This document shows, in pieces, positions 53,681 to 63,313 of a DNA stretch of 64,000 nucleotides (position 1 is the stretch's first letter; each line of letters starts with the position of its first letter). Location: assembly GCF_051535215.1 (NCBI RefSeq), contig NZ_JBPPLY010000003.1:310001-374000 (forward strand), read 5' to 3'. The notes below the pieces were generated by a model. That model was not told the DNA's origin. It ran no database searches and was given only the letters and a program-made list of their open reading frames with translations. The stretch comes from Nitrobacter sp051535215. Lineage in GTDB: Bacteria > Pseudomonadota > Alphaproteobacteria > Rhizobiales > Xanthobacteraceae. The position numbers and the translations under genes were made by a program.

Positions 53681-54204
53681 CACTTCATATGACCGTCATG
53701 CTGATGATCCATCATCGCTCCGCTGGCCGCTGTGCTCGGCGCCCGCGCGCCGATGCCTTGCACATCGAGCGTGACGTCGACCTTGCCCGCTTTTTCGAAT
53801 TCAAGCGTCACCGGCACCTTCTCGCCTTGTTTGAACGGATGCTTGAGATCGACCAGCATCAGGTGATAGCCGCCGGGCGCAAGCTTGACGGTCTTGCCCG
53901 GCTCGATGGTGAGGCCGCCTTCAACCTGATGCATTTTCATCACGCCATTACTCGTGCTCATCTGATGAACCTCGAGCTTGGCGGCCGCCTCCGTCGAGCC
54001 GCCGACAAGCTTGTCGGCAGTCGTGCCCTTGTTCTCGATGGTGAGATAGCCGCCGCCAACCTTGGCGCCGCCGGCCGTGGCACGGGTCCAGGGCTGCGAG
54101 ATGACGAGGTCGCCGGCCTTGACGGACTCGGCGTGGACCGGCGCAGCAAGCGCGGCAATCGCGAACGCACCTAGCATGCCGCGAAGCATCAACGATGATC
54201 TCAT
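53680..54204 (-). CDS. PCu(A)C-type copper chaperone
   Basis: A 174-residue periplasmic copper chaperone: signal peptide (1-24, ending PVHA) and a cupredoxin-like domain with copper ligands His80, Met91, His114 and Met116, in the pattern H-x10-M-x22-H-x-M. The C-terminal tail MMDHQHDGHMK offers further ligands. PCuAC proteins deliver Cu(I) to cytochrome oxidase. The start ATG 54204 has GGAGAG upstream. It overlaps ycnI at its stop and follows the TonB receptor by 95 bases. Confidence 0.9.
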   Translation of the reverse strand: MRSSLMLRGMLGAFAIAALAAPVHAESVKAGDLVISQPWTRATAGGAKVGGGYLTIENKGTTADKLVGGSTEAAAKLEVHQMSTSNGVMKMHQVEGGLTIEPGKTVKLAPGGYHLMLVDLKHPFKQGEKVPVTLEFEKAGKVDVTLDVQGIGARAPSTAASGAMMDHQHDGHMK

Positions 54205-54299
54205 GACACTCTCCATTTTTGGTTCTGTCGCCGTAGAAATAATCCGTCCCAAACACCGGACGGGATCATGACAGCGAGCGTGCGCAGTGACTGACATTC

Positions 54300-56519
54300 T
54301 CACCATCGGACTTTGAATCCAGCATAGACCGCTCGCCCGGTGCCGGGTTCAAACAATGGTGAATTGGCGTTGGCCCGGTCGATGATCGCAGCCGACGCGA
54401 TATACGCTTTGTTGGCGAGGTTGCGAGCCTCGATATAGCCGGAATACCTGCCACCATCGTCGAAGCCCGCCTTCAGCCCGTAGATCGCGTAGGCATCAGT
54501 GCTCAGCGTATTGGCGCTGTCGGCATAGTAGCCCTGCGGCACCCATTCGAGGTTCGGACCGACGTAGAATCCGTTGGGATGCTTGTAGAGCAGCTCGGCG
54601 CGGACGAAGTGGCGCGGCGCGCCCGGCAGCAGGTTGTTGCCGAACAATGCATCGTTGTCGAAACGAAAATCATTGAAGGTGTAGGCGACGTTGAGCCAGA
54701 GTTTGTCGGATTTGTCGCCGCGCACGAACAGATTACGGAAGATCGCGGCACCCGCGCCAGCCTCGATGCCCTGATGCATCGTGCGGTCGGCGTTGGTGAC
54801 GTTGCAGTTGCCGAACGCGCTGTAGAGACAGAGCAGCTCGTTCCGGATCTGCGCCCGGTAGTACGTCAATTCCCATGTGGCATCCGGCCTGTGGCCGCGG
54901 GTGCCGATCTCATAGGTCGTCGCGGTTTGCGCGCGAATGCTGGTGAACGGAATCGTGGGAATGCCGGGGCCATTCGCACTCTCGCCGAAGCTCGGCACCT
55001 CGGCGCTGCGCGAGACATTGGCAAAGGCCTGCCAGGTCGGATCGATCTGCCATAGCAACCCGCCCTTCGGGCTCCAAAGGTTGAACTCGGTTCGGCCCGA
55101 TTGATCGCCATCGCTCAGGAAGCGATCCCGACGGTCGCGCGTGGCGTAGAGGAACTGCGTGCCCGCGACAGCGGCGACGTTTGGCAGGAAATAGAACGAA
55201 TCCTCGACATAGACCGAGGTATTCTGCGAGCGATCGATCGACGACGACAGCAGCGCGCCTTTCTGGCCTGCGAGGTTGGCGAACTGCCGGTTGTCGATGC
55301 TGCCGTCGAGCAGATTGACGCCCGCTACCAGGCGGTTACGGAATCCGCTGATATTTCGGTCGTCGGTCACCCGCGCGAACCCGCCATAGTCCAGGTAGTG
55401 ATAATCCAGCCATTGGAAGATAGGATGCATCAGATGCCGGTCGACCCCGAACGCACCGAACTCGACGGTCGTATCGTCGAACCGCACCGTGGTCTTGTTG
55501 CCTAAACGCACGGTGTCGATGTTACGCTGCTGGTCGAGCGCAATGTTGCCGGCGGCGGCTGTCTGGGGCGACGTCAGCGCCGAATCCTTGCTGACGGTGC
55601 CGGGAATGCGTTGCCGCACGTCATTGGCATTGATGTAAAACCGCGTTTCGAAATCCGGCGAGAATTGATAGCCGACGTTGCCGCTCACACGCGTCGAATG
55701 ACCGTTGCTGTGGTCGCGGAAGCCGTCGCTCGCCTGGGTCGATGCCGTAATGAATCCGTCCCACGGGCCGTTGCTGCCGCCCGCATTCGCCTGCAGCCGC
55801 CGGAAGCCGAACGCACCGGCATCGACGCTGACGCCGTTGACGAACGGATCGCGGCCGGAAGGCGTCACGAAATTGATGGCGCCGCCGAGCGAATTGGCGC
55901 CGAAGCGCAGCGCATTGCCGCCCTTGAACACCTCGACGTATTTATACGCGGTCGGGTCGATTTCCTGAAAATCACCGTAGCCGTCGGCGGTGTTGATCGG
56001 GATTCCGTCCATATAGAGCTGCACGCCGCGCAAGTGGAAGTTGCGCGACAAACTAGAACCGCGGATCGACAGCCGGGTGTCGTCGCCCCATTTTGGCTGG
56101 GCGAAGACGCCGGGCACATAGTCCAGCACGTCCTTGATGGTGTTGGCGACCGTCGAGTTCTTGTAGGCGTCGGCCGTCACCAGCGCGACGCCTCCGGGCG
56201 TCTGCTGGATTTCCCGCAGCGCCTGCTGCGCGGTGGCTACCGTCAAGGATGCGGGGACGGTTGCCGGAACGGGGACTTGCGACGGCACTGGAGCATTGCG
56301 CGCAGCCACACGGCGGGGCGTCTGATTTGACCGGGCCGCACTGCGCATCGCGCGCTTCGGCGCGGGGCGGTTGGCTTGGGGCGCCGTAACCGTCACGGCG
56401 GGCAACATGGCACCGGAACTGGACTGCGCGAGAGCCGGTGAAGGTGATGAAATCGCGACTATCGTCGCGAGCGCGCCGCAAAGCGCGCTACCTCCGCCGG
56501 CGGCGAGGTGGTTGAACAT
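54300..56519 (-). CDS. TonB-dependent outer-membrane receptor (candidate copper receptor)
   Basis: A 739-residue receptor: signal peptide (about 1-31), a Pro/Ala/Arg-rich linker (45-95), plug domain (about 100-220, including VLDYVPGVFAQP, RLSIRGSSLSRNFH and GANSLGGAINFVTP) and a 22-strand barrel ending in AVYAGFKVRW. The plug resembles FecA-type receptors, but the genes on both sides are copper proteins, so copper or a copper chelate is a likely substrate. AGGA precedes the ATG. Confidence 0.85.
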   Translation of the reverse strand: MFNHLAAGGGSALCGALATIVAISSPSPALAQSSSGAMLPAVTVTAPQANRPAPKRAMRSAARSNQTPRRVAARNAPVPSQVPVPATVPASLTVATAQQALREIQQTPGGVALVTADAYKNSTVANTIKDVLDYVPGVFAQPKWGDDTRLSIRGSSLSRNFHLRGVQLYMDGIPINTADGYGDFQEIDPTAYKYVEVFKGGNALRFGANSLGGAINFVTPSGRDPFVNGVSVDAGAFGFRRLQANAGGSNGPWDGFITASTQASDGFRDHSNGHSTRVSGNVGYQFSPDFETRFYINANDVRQRIPGTVSKDSALTSPQTAAAGNIALDQQRNIDTVRLGNKTTVRFDDTTVEFGAFGVDRHLMHPIFQWLDYHYLDYGGFARVTDDRNISGFRNRLVAGVNLLDGSIDNRQFANLAGQKGALLSSSIDRSQNTSVYVEDSFYFLPNVAAVAGTQFLYATRDRRDRFLSDGDQSGRTEFNLWSPKGGLLWQIDPTWQAFANVSRSAEVPSFGESANGPGIPTIPFTSIRAQTATTYEIGTRGHRPDATWELTYYRAQIRNELLCLYSAFGNCNVTNADRTMHQGIEAGAGAAIFRNLFVRGDKSDKLWLNVAYTFNDFRFDNDALFGNNLLPGAPRHFVRAELLYKHPNGFYVGPNLEWVPQGYYADSANTLSTDAYAIYGLKAGFDDGGRYSGYIEARNLANKAYIASAAIIDRANANSPLFEPGTGRAVYAGFKVRW

Positions 56520-56610
56520 GACATATTCCTGATGCCGGACAATCGCCGGAGCGTTCGAACAGATCGGATCACTGCAATGTCATCGCAGCAATCATTCAAA
56601 ATTTACTAAA

Positions 56611-56982
56611 TCAGGAAATTCCGGGAGGGCCTCGGGCCTGGGCGTTGGAGTCTGCCGCGGAGGACGGCAGCACGAAGCTCAGCTCACGCCAGATGACCGC
56701 GTTGACCTCGCGCTCAACCGTGACGACTGAGCTTTGAGGGTCAGGGGTCGGAGTTGCGGAATGAACCGCGCCGCATAACGTGCAGCAGTTGGCTTGCCCC
56801 TGCTGCGGGTCAGTCTGACCGTCTTGCGACGCGGTCGCATCGGCAGCATGCGAACAGATCGCCCCCGCCAGCGGATCGGACGCCGCGGTGCTGAATGCAA
56901 GACAGGCCGCAACCGGTGCAAAAACCTGCACCAGCATTGCAATCATGACGATCGGAAGAAATTTTCCCAGCCGCCGTCGCAT
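56611..56982 (-). CDS. DUF2946 family protein, Cys/His-rich
   Basis: A 123-residue exported or membrane-anchored protein with an N-terminal hydrophobic segment (10-30). Cys43, His45, Cys66, Cys67, Cys70 and His74 (CCTLCGAVH) form a possible metal site. DUF2946 is frequent beside copper genes and TonB receptors. The start at 56982 has GGGGG upstream; the longer frame to 57015 is less likely. It precedes the receptor by 91 bases. Confidence 0.75.
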   Translation of the reverse strand: MRRRLGKFLPIVMIAMLVQVFAPVAACLAFSTAASDPLAGAICSHAADATASQDGQTDPQQGQANCCTLCGAVHSATPTPDPQSSVVTVEREVNAVIWRELSFVLPSSAADSNAQARGPPGIS

Positions 56983-57055
56983 GGACCCCCAGCCTTTCGG
57001 GCCGAGAGCTACCATGGCCCGGCCGGGGTGTCGAGCCGGATTCCGGGACGCCAGC

Positions 57056-57331
57056 CTAACCCGGAAAGCCCATCAGCCGGGAGAGCCGCGTAACATTGAG
57101 CAAACCCGAGTAATACGCCCACGTCGCCGTCCCATAGAGGATCATCGAAACGATCGTGGTCCAGATCACCTTGCGGCGCATCAACGCCATCACCGGGGCT
57201 CCCGGATCGGTACCCGGAGCGTGGTCGCCGTCTTCATGCTGGCTTCGGATACCGAACGGCAGCATCAGAAACAGCGTGATCCACCAGAACACGAAGTAGA
57301 TAGCAAAGCCGGAAAAGATTGCGGAGGCCAT
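57056..57331 (-). CDS. DUF1467 family small membrane protein
   Basis: A 91-residue protein with two helices (about 5-27 and 54-74) separated by an acidic/Gly-rich loop (RSQHEDGDHAPGTDPG). DUF1467 is conserved in alphaproteobacteria, often beside mce, with unknown function. The ATG overlaps the mce stop (TGATG), indicating coupling. It closes the rnj-mce string on this side. Confidence 0.85.
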   Translation of the reverse strand: MASAIFSGFAIYFVFWWITLFLMLPFGIRSQHEDGDHAPGTDPGAPVMALMRRKVIWTTIVSMILYGTATWAYYSGLLNVTRLSRLMGFPG

Positions 57332-57735
57332 CAGGACTGCTCGATCTCGACAAGCGCGCCGGAAAAATCTTTCGGATGAAAGAAAAGCACCGGCTTGCCG
57401 TGCGCACCGATCTTCGGCTCACCGTCGCCGAGAACACGTGCGCCTTCCGATATCAGAAGATCACGAGTCGCGACGATATCCGGTACCTCATAGCATATAT
57501 GGTGAATACCGCCATCGGCGTTGCGTTCAACAAATTTCGCGATCGGAGAAGCATCGCCGAGCGGCTGGATGAATTCGATCTTGGTGTTTGGCAGCGCCGC
57601 AAACACGGTGATCACTCCATGTTCCGGCAGCGGCACCGCGGCGGAAATCTCCGCGCCGAAGGCCGCGCCATAGATCTTGGCCGCCTTTTCAGCATCCCTG
57701 ACCGCGATCGCTACATGATTGAGCCGGCCCAGCAT
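57331..57735 (-). CDS. mce: Methylmalonyl-CoA epimerase
   Basis: Interconverts (R)- and (S)-methylmalonyl-CoA in propionyl-CoA use. 134 residues, glyoxalase/VOC fold: LNHVAIAVRD (metal His), IEFIQPLGD, GGIHHICYEV (metal His) and ALVEIEQS (metal Glu). It follows rnj by 112 bases and overlaps the DUF1467 start. Confidence 0.94.
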   Translation of the reverse strand: MLGRLNHVAIAVRDAEKAAKIYGAAFGAEISAAVPLPEHGVITVFAALPNTKIEFIQPLGDASPIAKFVERNADGGIHHICYEVPDIVATRDLLISEGARVLGDGEPKIGAHGKPVLFFHPKDFSGALVEIEQS

Positions 57736-57847
57736 CTCGTCCTACTTCGATGATTGGATTTCAACTGGCGACGCCTGCGCAGGCAGGATGGACATCCACG
57801 TCCGACGTCCGATGCTCGCCGTCAAGGGGCCTATCAAACTCACGAGA

Positions 57848-59521
57848 CTAACTCACCAGAACGTGAACGTAGCAAAGCGGCTTCTTTCCCCACTCTTCCG
57901 CAATCGTTGCCCGCACGGCGCGGCGCAATGACTCGGCCATCGAATCCGGATCGCGCCGCTGCGTTCGCGGCAACGACTTCATCGTCGAGATCACGGTTTC
58001 GAAAACAATATCGTCGAGCAGTTCGCCCGCGGGATTTTTTTCCGGAATGCCGACGAGATCGATCTCGGGATCGTCAATCAGTTCGCCCTTGTCGGTAACA
58101 ACGAGCGCCACGAACACGCAGCCGGCAAATGCCATGCGCCGACGCTCGACGACCGCACGCGATTTCGAATCCTCGAGAATGGAGCCATCCTTGTAGAACC
58201 GTCCCGAGGGCAATTCTTCGATGATACCGGGTTCTCCCGGTCCAAGCCGGACCAGATCGCCGTTCTTGCAGGTCAGGACTTTCGGGACGCCCGCGGCGCG
58301 CGCCAACCGCGCATGCTCGAAAAGATGCAAGGCCTCGCCGTGTACGGGGATCAGCACCTGCGGACGAACCCACGCGATCAGATCCCTCAGTTCGTCGCGG
58401 CGCGGATGGCCGGAGACATGAACCAGTTCGGTGCGGTCGGTAATGACCTCGATACCCTGAGTCACGAGACCATTGATGATCGCGCCGACAGCTTTCTCGT
58501 TGCCGGGAATGGTGCGCGAGGAGAAGATCACGGTATCGCCGCGGTTCAACGTCACCTGCGGATGATCGTCCCTGGCGATACGCGCGAGAGCCGCACGAGA
58601 TTCGCCTTGGCTGCCCGTGCACACCGCCAGCACCTTGTCCGGCGGAAGATGGCCATACACATCGACGCTGCGGAATTCCTGCATCCCGTCCAGATGTCCC
58701 GTCTCGCGCGCGACCTGCACCACGCGTTCCATGGCGCGGCCGACCACAACGACCTCCCGTTCCGCTCGGCGCGCGGCGTCGGCTACGGCACGCAGCCGCC
58801 CGACATTGGATGCGAACGTCGTCACCGCGACGCGGCCTCTGGCGGCCTTCACCAATTTTGCGATCGTGCTGGCGACTTCGGTTTCGGAGGGCGAGCGCCC
58901 GTCGCGGACCGCATTGGTGGAATCGCCGACCAGCGCCAGCACGCCTTCGTCGCCGAGTTCGCGAAGCCGCCGCTCGTCGGTCGGCAGACCAACGAGCGGG
59001 GTCGGATCGATCTTCCAGTCTCCGGTATGCAGGACGATTCCCGCAGCCGTATGAATCGCAAGCGCATGGGATTCCGGAATCGAATGCGCCACGGGAATGA
59101 ATTCGACGCCAAAGGGGCCGATATCGACGCGGCTGCCGGACGGCACCACTGTCACCGGAATCTCCGGCGGATTGCGTTCCGCCGCGCATTTGGCCTCAAA
59201 CAGCGCCGCACTGAATTTCGTGGCGTAGATCGGACATTTCAGACGCGGCCACAAATCGATGATCGCGCCGAAGTGATCCTCATGGGCATGAGTCAGTACG
59301 AGTCCCACGAGGTTTTTCCGCTCTTTTTCGAGAAAGCGAATGTCCGGCATGATGAGATCGATGCCCGGCAAATGCTCCTCGTCGCCGAAAGACACACCGA
59401 GATCGACCGCGAGCCAACTTCGCTGATGGCGGTTGCCAAGCCCGTAGATCGACAGGTTCATGCCGATCTCGCCCACGCCGCCGAGCGGAGCGAACATGAG
59501 TTCATCGGGCCGCGCTATCAT
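57848..59521 (-). CDS. rnj: Ribonuclease J
   Basis: Metallo-beta-lactamase/beta-CASP RNase, both endo- and 5'-exonucleolytic. 557 residues: THAHEDHFGAI (76-86, HxHxDH), HTGDWKIDP, GDSTNA, SHP and beta-CASP HGEALH motifs. Alphaproteobacterial RNase J is involved in rRNA and mRNA maturation. It overlaps birA by four bases (ATGA), so the two are coupled; mce follows. Confidence 0.95.
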   Translation of the reverse strand: MIARPDELMFAPLGGVGEIGMNLSIYGLGNRHQRSWLAVDLGVSFGDEEHLPGIDLIMPDIRFLEKERKNLVGLVLTHAHEDHFGAIIDLWPRLKCPIYATKFSAALFEAKCAAERNPPEIPVTVVPSGSRVDIGPFGVEFIPVAHSIPESHALAIHTAAGIVLHTGDWKIDPTPLVGLPTDERRLRELGDEGVLALVGDSTNAVRDGRSPSETEVASTIAKLVKAARGRVAVTTFASNVGRLRAVADAARRAEREVVVVGRAMERVVQVARETGHLDGMQEFRSVDVYGHLPPDKVLAVCTGSQGESRAALARIARDDHPQVTLNRGDTVIFSSRTIPGNEKAVGAIINGLVTQGIEVITDRTELVHVSGHPRRDELRDLIAWVRPQVLIPVHGEALHLFEHARLARAAGVPKVLTCKNGDLVRLGPGEPGIIEELPSGRFYKDGSILEDSKSRAVVERRRMAFAGCVFVALVVTDKGELIDDPEIDLVGIPEKNPAGELLDDIVFETVISTMKSLPRTQRRDPDSMAESLRRAVRATIAEEWGKKPLCYVHVLVS

Positions 59522-60330
59522 GTTGCTCCGATCGATGCCGCCGCGCCGAAATACACATCGCCGGCGGAGACAGCCACGCGCCTGCCATCAGAGGTCGCAA
59601 CGATCAAGCAGCCGTCGTCGTCGAGGCTATCGAAGCGACCGGATATCGTGGACGCGCCGGACTGAACCGAAACAGTCTGGCCGACCCCGGCCGCCCGATC
59701 GAGCCATAGACGCCTGAGGCTGCGAAAGCCACGTCCTTCGTCCCAGACGCCGCGAAACTCCACCCAGGCCTCGCTCAGCGCGCGAAACACATCCTCGGCG
59801 CCGATGTCGATGCCGAGGTCGCGCAGCGAGACCGCAGGATTCGGCATTCCTTCGGGTGCGGCGGCGACATTGACGCCGATGCCGACGACAACGGCCAGAC
59901 GGTCTTGTGCGACGGTCTCGGCCTCCAGCAGAATTCCCGCAAGTTTCTTGCCGCCTGCCAGCACATCGTTCGGCCACTTCAACTGAAACGTCACGTTATC
60001 AGACCCCGGAGATCTCACGCGCGCCTCAAGGCTGACGGTTTTCAGCGCAGATTCGAGTGCGAGTCCCGCGGCAAAGCTCAGGGTCGCCGCCACGCCGGGC
60101 GACACGTCGATGACTTCGAGAATGCTGGCGGCCAGATTGCCCGGTGGTGCGAGCCAGGCGCGCTGTCTGCGGCCGCGCCCTGCCGTCTGCGCCTTCGCCA
60201 CCAGCCAGATCGGACCGGTCTCTCCGGTCCGCGCACGCATCAGCGCTTCGGCATTGGTTGAACCGATACTGTCGAAGGCCGCGAGCCGGTAGCCTAATGA
60301 TGCGGCTCGTGAACCTAGCGAAAATGTCAT
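59518..60330 (-). CDS. birA: Biotin-[acetyl-CoA-carboxylase] ligase (no HTH domain)
   Basis: Attaches biotin to carboxylases through biotinyl-AMP. 270 residues, with only the ligase and C-terminal SH3-like domains: the biotin loop reads AGRGRRQR, followed by LKWPNDVLAGGKKLAGIL with the catalytic Lys. The N-terminal repressor HTH of E. coli BirA is absent, so it should not act as an operator-binding repressor. It lies between nuoN (15 bases upstream) and rnj (overlapping). Confidence 0.94.
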   Translation of the reverse strand: MTFSLGSRAASLGYRLAAFDSIGSTNAEALMRARTGETGPIWLVAKAQTAGRGRRQRAWLAPPGNLAASILEVIDVSPGVAATLSFAAGLALESALKTVSLEARVRSPGSDNVTFQLKWPNDVLAGGKKLAGILLEAETVAQDRLAVVVGIGVNVAAAPEGMPNPAVSLRDLGIDIGAEDVFRALSEAWVEFRGVWDEGRGFRSLRRLWLDRAAGVGQTVSVQSGASTISGRFDSLDDDGCLIVATSDGRRVAVSAGDVYFGAAASIGAT

Positions 60331-60344
60331 TTAAGCGATGCCAT

Positions 60345-61781
60345 TCAGAATAATGACTTCGCGGCTGCCGTGGCGGCACTGACCAACGGCGCCGGATAGG
60401 CGAAAAACAGCATGTTGAAGATCGCCGTCGCTGCCACGACCGACCGCAATTCGATATGTACGGCATCTGTTGCTTCGGCACGTTCGTCGAAATACATCAC
60501 CTTGATGACGTTGAGGTAGTAAAACGCGCCGACCACGCTGGTGATGACGCCGATCACCGAAAGCGTAAACAGTCCCGCCTTGATCGCGGCGGTGAAGACA
60601 TAGAACTTGGCGAAGAAACCCGCCAGCGGCGGAATGCCGGCCAGCGAAAACAACAGCATCGCGAAGAAGAACGCCATCAGAGGATTGGTGCGCGACAGCC
60701 CCGCGAAATCGCTGATCTGCTCCAGGGGCTGGCCGTCACGGCTCATGGCGAGAATGACGGTGAATGCCCCGAACGTCATCACGGCGTAGATGACCAGATA
60801 CAGCAGGACGCCCTGCGCGCCCTCGACGGTGCCGGCGGCAAGACCGACCAGCGCGAAACCCATATGGCCGATCGACGAATAAGCCATCATTCGCTTGATG
60901 TTGCGTTGCCCGATCGCGCCGAACGAACCAAGCGCCATGGATGCGATTGCAACGAAAACCACGATCTGCTGCCACTCCGAGGCGATGCCGGAAAACGCGG
61001 TGAGCACCACGCGGGTGAACACCGCCATCGCCGCGATCTTCGGCGCCGAGGCGAAGAACGCCGTGACCGGCGTCGGCGCGCCTTCATAAACGTCGGGCGT
61101 CCACATGTGGAACGGCACCACCGACACCTTGAAGCACAAGCCCGCCAGCAGGAACACGAGGCCGAAGATAATGCCGATGCTGCCGGTCTTCGCAGCCGCT
61201 GCGATACCCGCAAAGCTGACGGTGCCCGTGAAACCATAGATCAGCGACGCGCCGTACAGCAGCATCCCTGACGCCAGTGCGCCAAGGACGAAATACTTCA
61301 GACCCGCTTCGGTAGACTTGACGTTGTCGCGGTTGCTCGCCGCCACCACGTAAAGCGCGAGGCTCATCAATTCGAGCCCGAGATACAGCATGATCAAGTC
61401 AGCCGCCGAAATCAGCACCATCATGCCGACCGTCGAAAGCATCACCAGAATCGCGAACTCGAACATCCGCCGGGAGTCGTCTTCGATGAACTCGCGGGAT
61501 AGCACCAGCGTCGCAGCCGAACCGGCTAGCGCTGCGATCTTGAGAAACCGCGCGAATTCATCGACGACAAAGCTGCCGCCGAACGTGACCAGTCTGCCCT
61601 TCGGCAGCAGGTACTCGATCACGCCGGCAGCGCCGAGCAGGCATATAGCCAGAACCGTAATCAGAGCGGCGGCGCGCGGGCCGGACCACGCCCCGATCAT
61701 CAGCAACGCCATTGCTCCGACCGCCAGCACGATTTCCGGCAATACGGGAAGCAGTTGATATCCGGCAGCCTCAAACATCAT
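60345..61781 (-). CDS. nuoN: NADH-quinone oxidoreductase subunit N
   Basis: Antiporter-like membrane subunit of complex I. 478 residues, about 14 helices; SLALYVVAASNRDNVKSTEAGLKY and FKVSVVPFHMWTPDVYEGAPTPVTAF carry the conserved Lys and the proton-channel signature. The ATG 61781 has AGGACAC upstream. It is the last nuo gene, 22 bases after nuoM, followed by birA. Confidence 0.95.
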   Translation of the reverse strand: MMFEAAGYQLLPVLPEIVLAVGAMALLMIGAWSGPRAAALITVLAICLLGAAGVIEYLLPKGRLVTFGGSFVVDEFARFLKIAALAGSAATLVLSREFIEDDSRRMFEFAILVMLSTVGMMVLISAADLIMLYLGLELMSLALYVVAASNRDNVKSTEAGLKYFVLGALASGMLLYGASLIYGFTGTVSFAGIAAAAKTGSIGIIFGLVFLLAGLCFKVSVVPFHMWTPDVYEGAPTPVTAFFASAPKIAAMAVFTRVVLTAFSGIASEWQQIVVFVAIASMALGSFGAIGQRNIKRMMAYSSIGHMGFALVGLAAGTVEGAQGVLLYLVIYAVMTFGAFTVILAMSRDGQPLEQISDFAGLSRTNPLMAFFFAMLLFSLAGIPPLAGFFAKFYVFTAAIKAGLFTLSVIGVITSVVGAFYYLNVIKVMYFDERAEATDAVHIELRSVVAATAIFNMLFFAYPAPLVSAATAAAKSLF

Positions 61782-61803
61782 AGGGTGTCCTGACCTGCCG
61801 TGA

Positions 61804-63312
61804 TCATGGCAGCGCCGCCGCCTTGATGGCGGCGGTCGCGCTTGCATAGTTGTTGACGAGATTTTGCACGGAGGCCGCCGACAGATCGAGCACCGGCTTC
61901 GGATAAACGCCGAACAGGATCGTCAGTGCTACCAGCGGCGCCAGCGTCAACCCTTCCCGCAACGTGAGATCCTTAATAGTCGCGAGCGTCGGCTTGACCA
62001 GCGCCCCGAACACGATCTTCCGGTACAACCACAAAGCGTAGGCCGCCGACAGGATCACGCCGAGCGTCGCCGCCACCGCCGTGGGGATGCTGACCTTGAA
62101 AGTGCCGATCAGCGACAGGAATTCGCCCACGAATCCGGATGTTCCGGGAAGTCCGACATTGGCCATCGTGAAGACGAGGAACACCAGCGCATAAAGCGGC
62201 ATCCGGTTGACGAGCCCGCCATAAGCCGCGATCTCCCGCGTATGCATGCGGTCGTAGACGACGCCGACGCAAAGAAACAGCGCGCCCGACACGATGCCGT
62301 GCGACACCATCTGGAACACGCCGCCGTGGATGCCCTGCATGGTGCCGGCAAAGATTCCCATGGTCACGAAGCCCATGTGGGCGACCGACGAATAGGCGAT
62401 CAGCTTCTTCATGTCCTCCTGCATCAGCGCGACCAGCGAGGTGTAGACGATCGCGATGGCTGAGAGCGTGAAAACCAGCGGCGCGAAATCGTGCGACGCG
62501 AGCGGGAACATCGGCAGCGAGAAACGCAGGAAGCCGTAGCCACCCATCTTCAGCAGGATCGCGGCAAGGATGACCGAACCTGCCGTCGGGGCTTCGACAT
62601 GCGCATCGGGAAGCCAGGTGTGCACGGGCCACATCGGCATCTTGACCGCGAACGAGGCAAAGAAGGCAAGCCACGCCCACTTCTGCAGATTGTATGGGAC
62701 AGCCGTATGCATCAGCGTCGGAATGTCGGTCGTGCCGGCATTCCAGTACAGCGCCATGATGGCCAGCAGCATCAGCACCGAGCCAAGCAGCGTGTAGAGG
62801 AAGAACTTGAAGGTGGCATAGACGCGGCGCGGGCCGCCCCAGATCCCGATGATGAGAAACATCGGGATCAGGCCGCCTTCGAAGAAGACGTAGAACAGCA
62901 GCAGGTCGAGCGCCGAGAACGTGCCGACCATCAGCGTTTCCAGAATCAGGAACGCCATCATGTAGGCAGGTACGCGGCTGGTGATCGATTTCCAGCTCGC
63001 GATGATGCAGAGCGGCATCAGCGCCGTCGTCAGAATGACGAACGGCAGCGAGATGCCATCGACTCCCATGTGATAGCGAATGCTTGCCGCCAACCAGGTC
63101 GACTCCTCGACAAACTGGAAGTCGGTATTGGCGGGATCAAAGCGGGTGACTAGGATCAGCGACACCGCAAACGTAACAACAGTCGTCCACAACGCGATCC
63201 AGCGCGCAGTCCGGTTGGCGGCTTCGTCGCCGCCACGTGCCATCACGTAAATCAGAATCGCGCCAACCAGCGGCAGAAACGTCGTGACCGACAGAACAGG
63301 CCAGGTCGTCAT
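61804..63312 (-). CDS. nuoM: NADH-quinone oxidoreductase subunit M
   Basis: Antiporter-like membrane subunit of complex I. 502 residues: MGVDGISLPFVILTT, FEGGLIPMFLIIGIWGG, VKMPMWPVHTWLPDAHVEAPTAGS and AYSSVAHMGF. One base separates it from the nuoL stop. Proton channel residues (Glu, Lys) are intact. Confidence 0.96.
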   Translation of the reverse strand: MTTWPVLSVTTFLPLVGAILIYVMARGGDEAANRTARWIALWTTVVTFAVSLILVTRFDPANTDFQFVEESTWLAASIRYHMGVDGISLPFVILTTALMPLCIIASWKSITSRVPAYMMAFLILETLMVGTFSALDLLLFYVFFEGGLIPMFLIIGIWGGPRRVYATFKFFLYTLLGSVLMLLAIMALYWNAGTTDIPTLMHTAVPYNLQKWAWLAFFASFAVKMPMWPVHTWLPDAHVEAPTAGSVILAAILLKMGGYGFLRFSLPMFPLASHDFAPLVFTLSAIAIVYTSLVALMQEDMKKLIAYSSVAHMGFVTMGIFAGTMQGIHGGVFQMVSHGIVSGALFLCVGVVYDRMHTREIAAYGGLVNRMPLYALVFLVFTMANVGLPGTSGFVGEFLSLIGTFKVSIPTAVAATLGVILSAAYALWLYRKIVFGALVKPTLATIKDLTLREGLTLAPLVALTILFGVYPKPVLDLSAASVQNLVNNYASATAAIKAAALP

Positions 63313-63313
63313 T

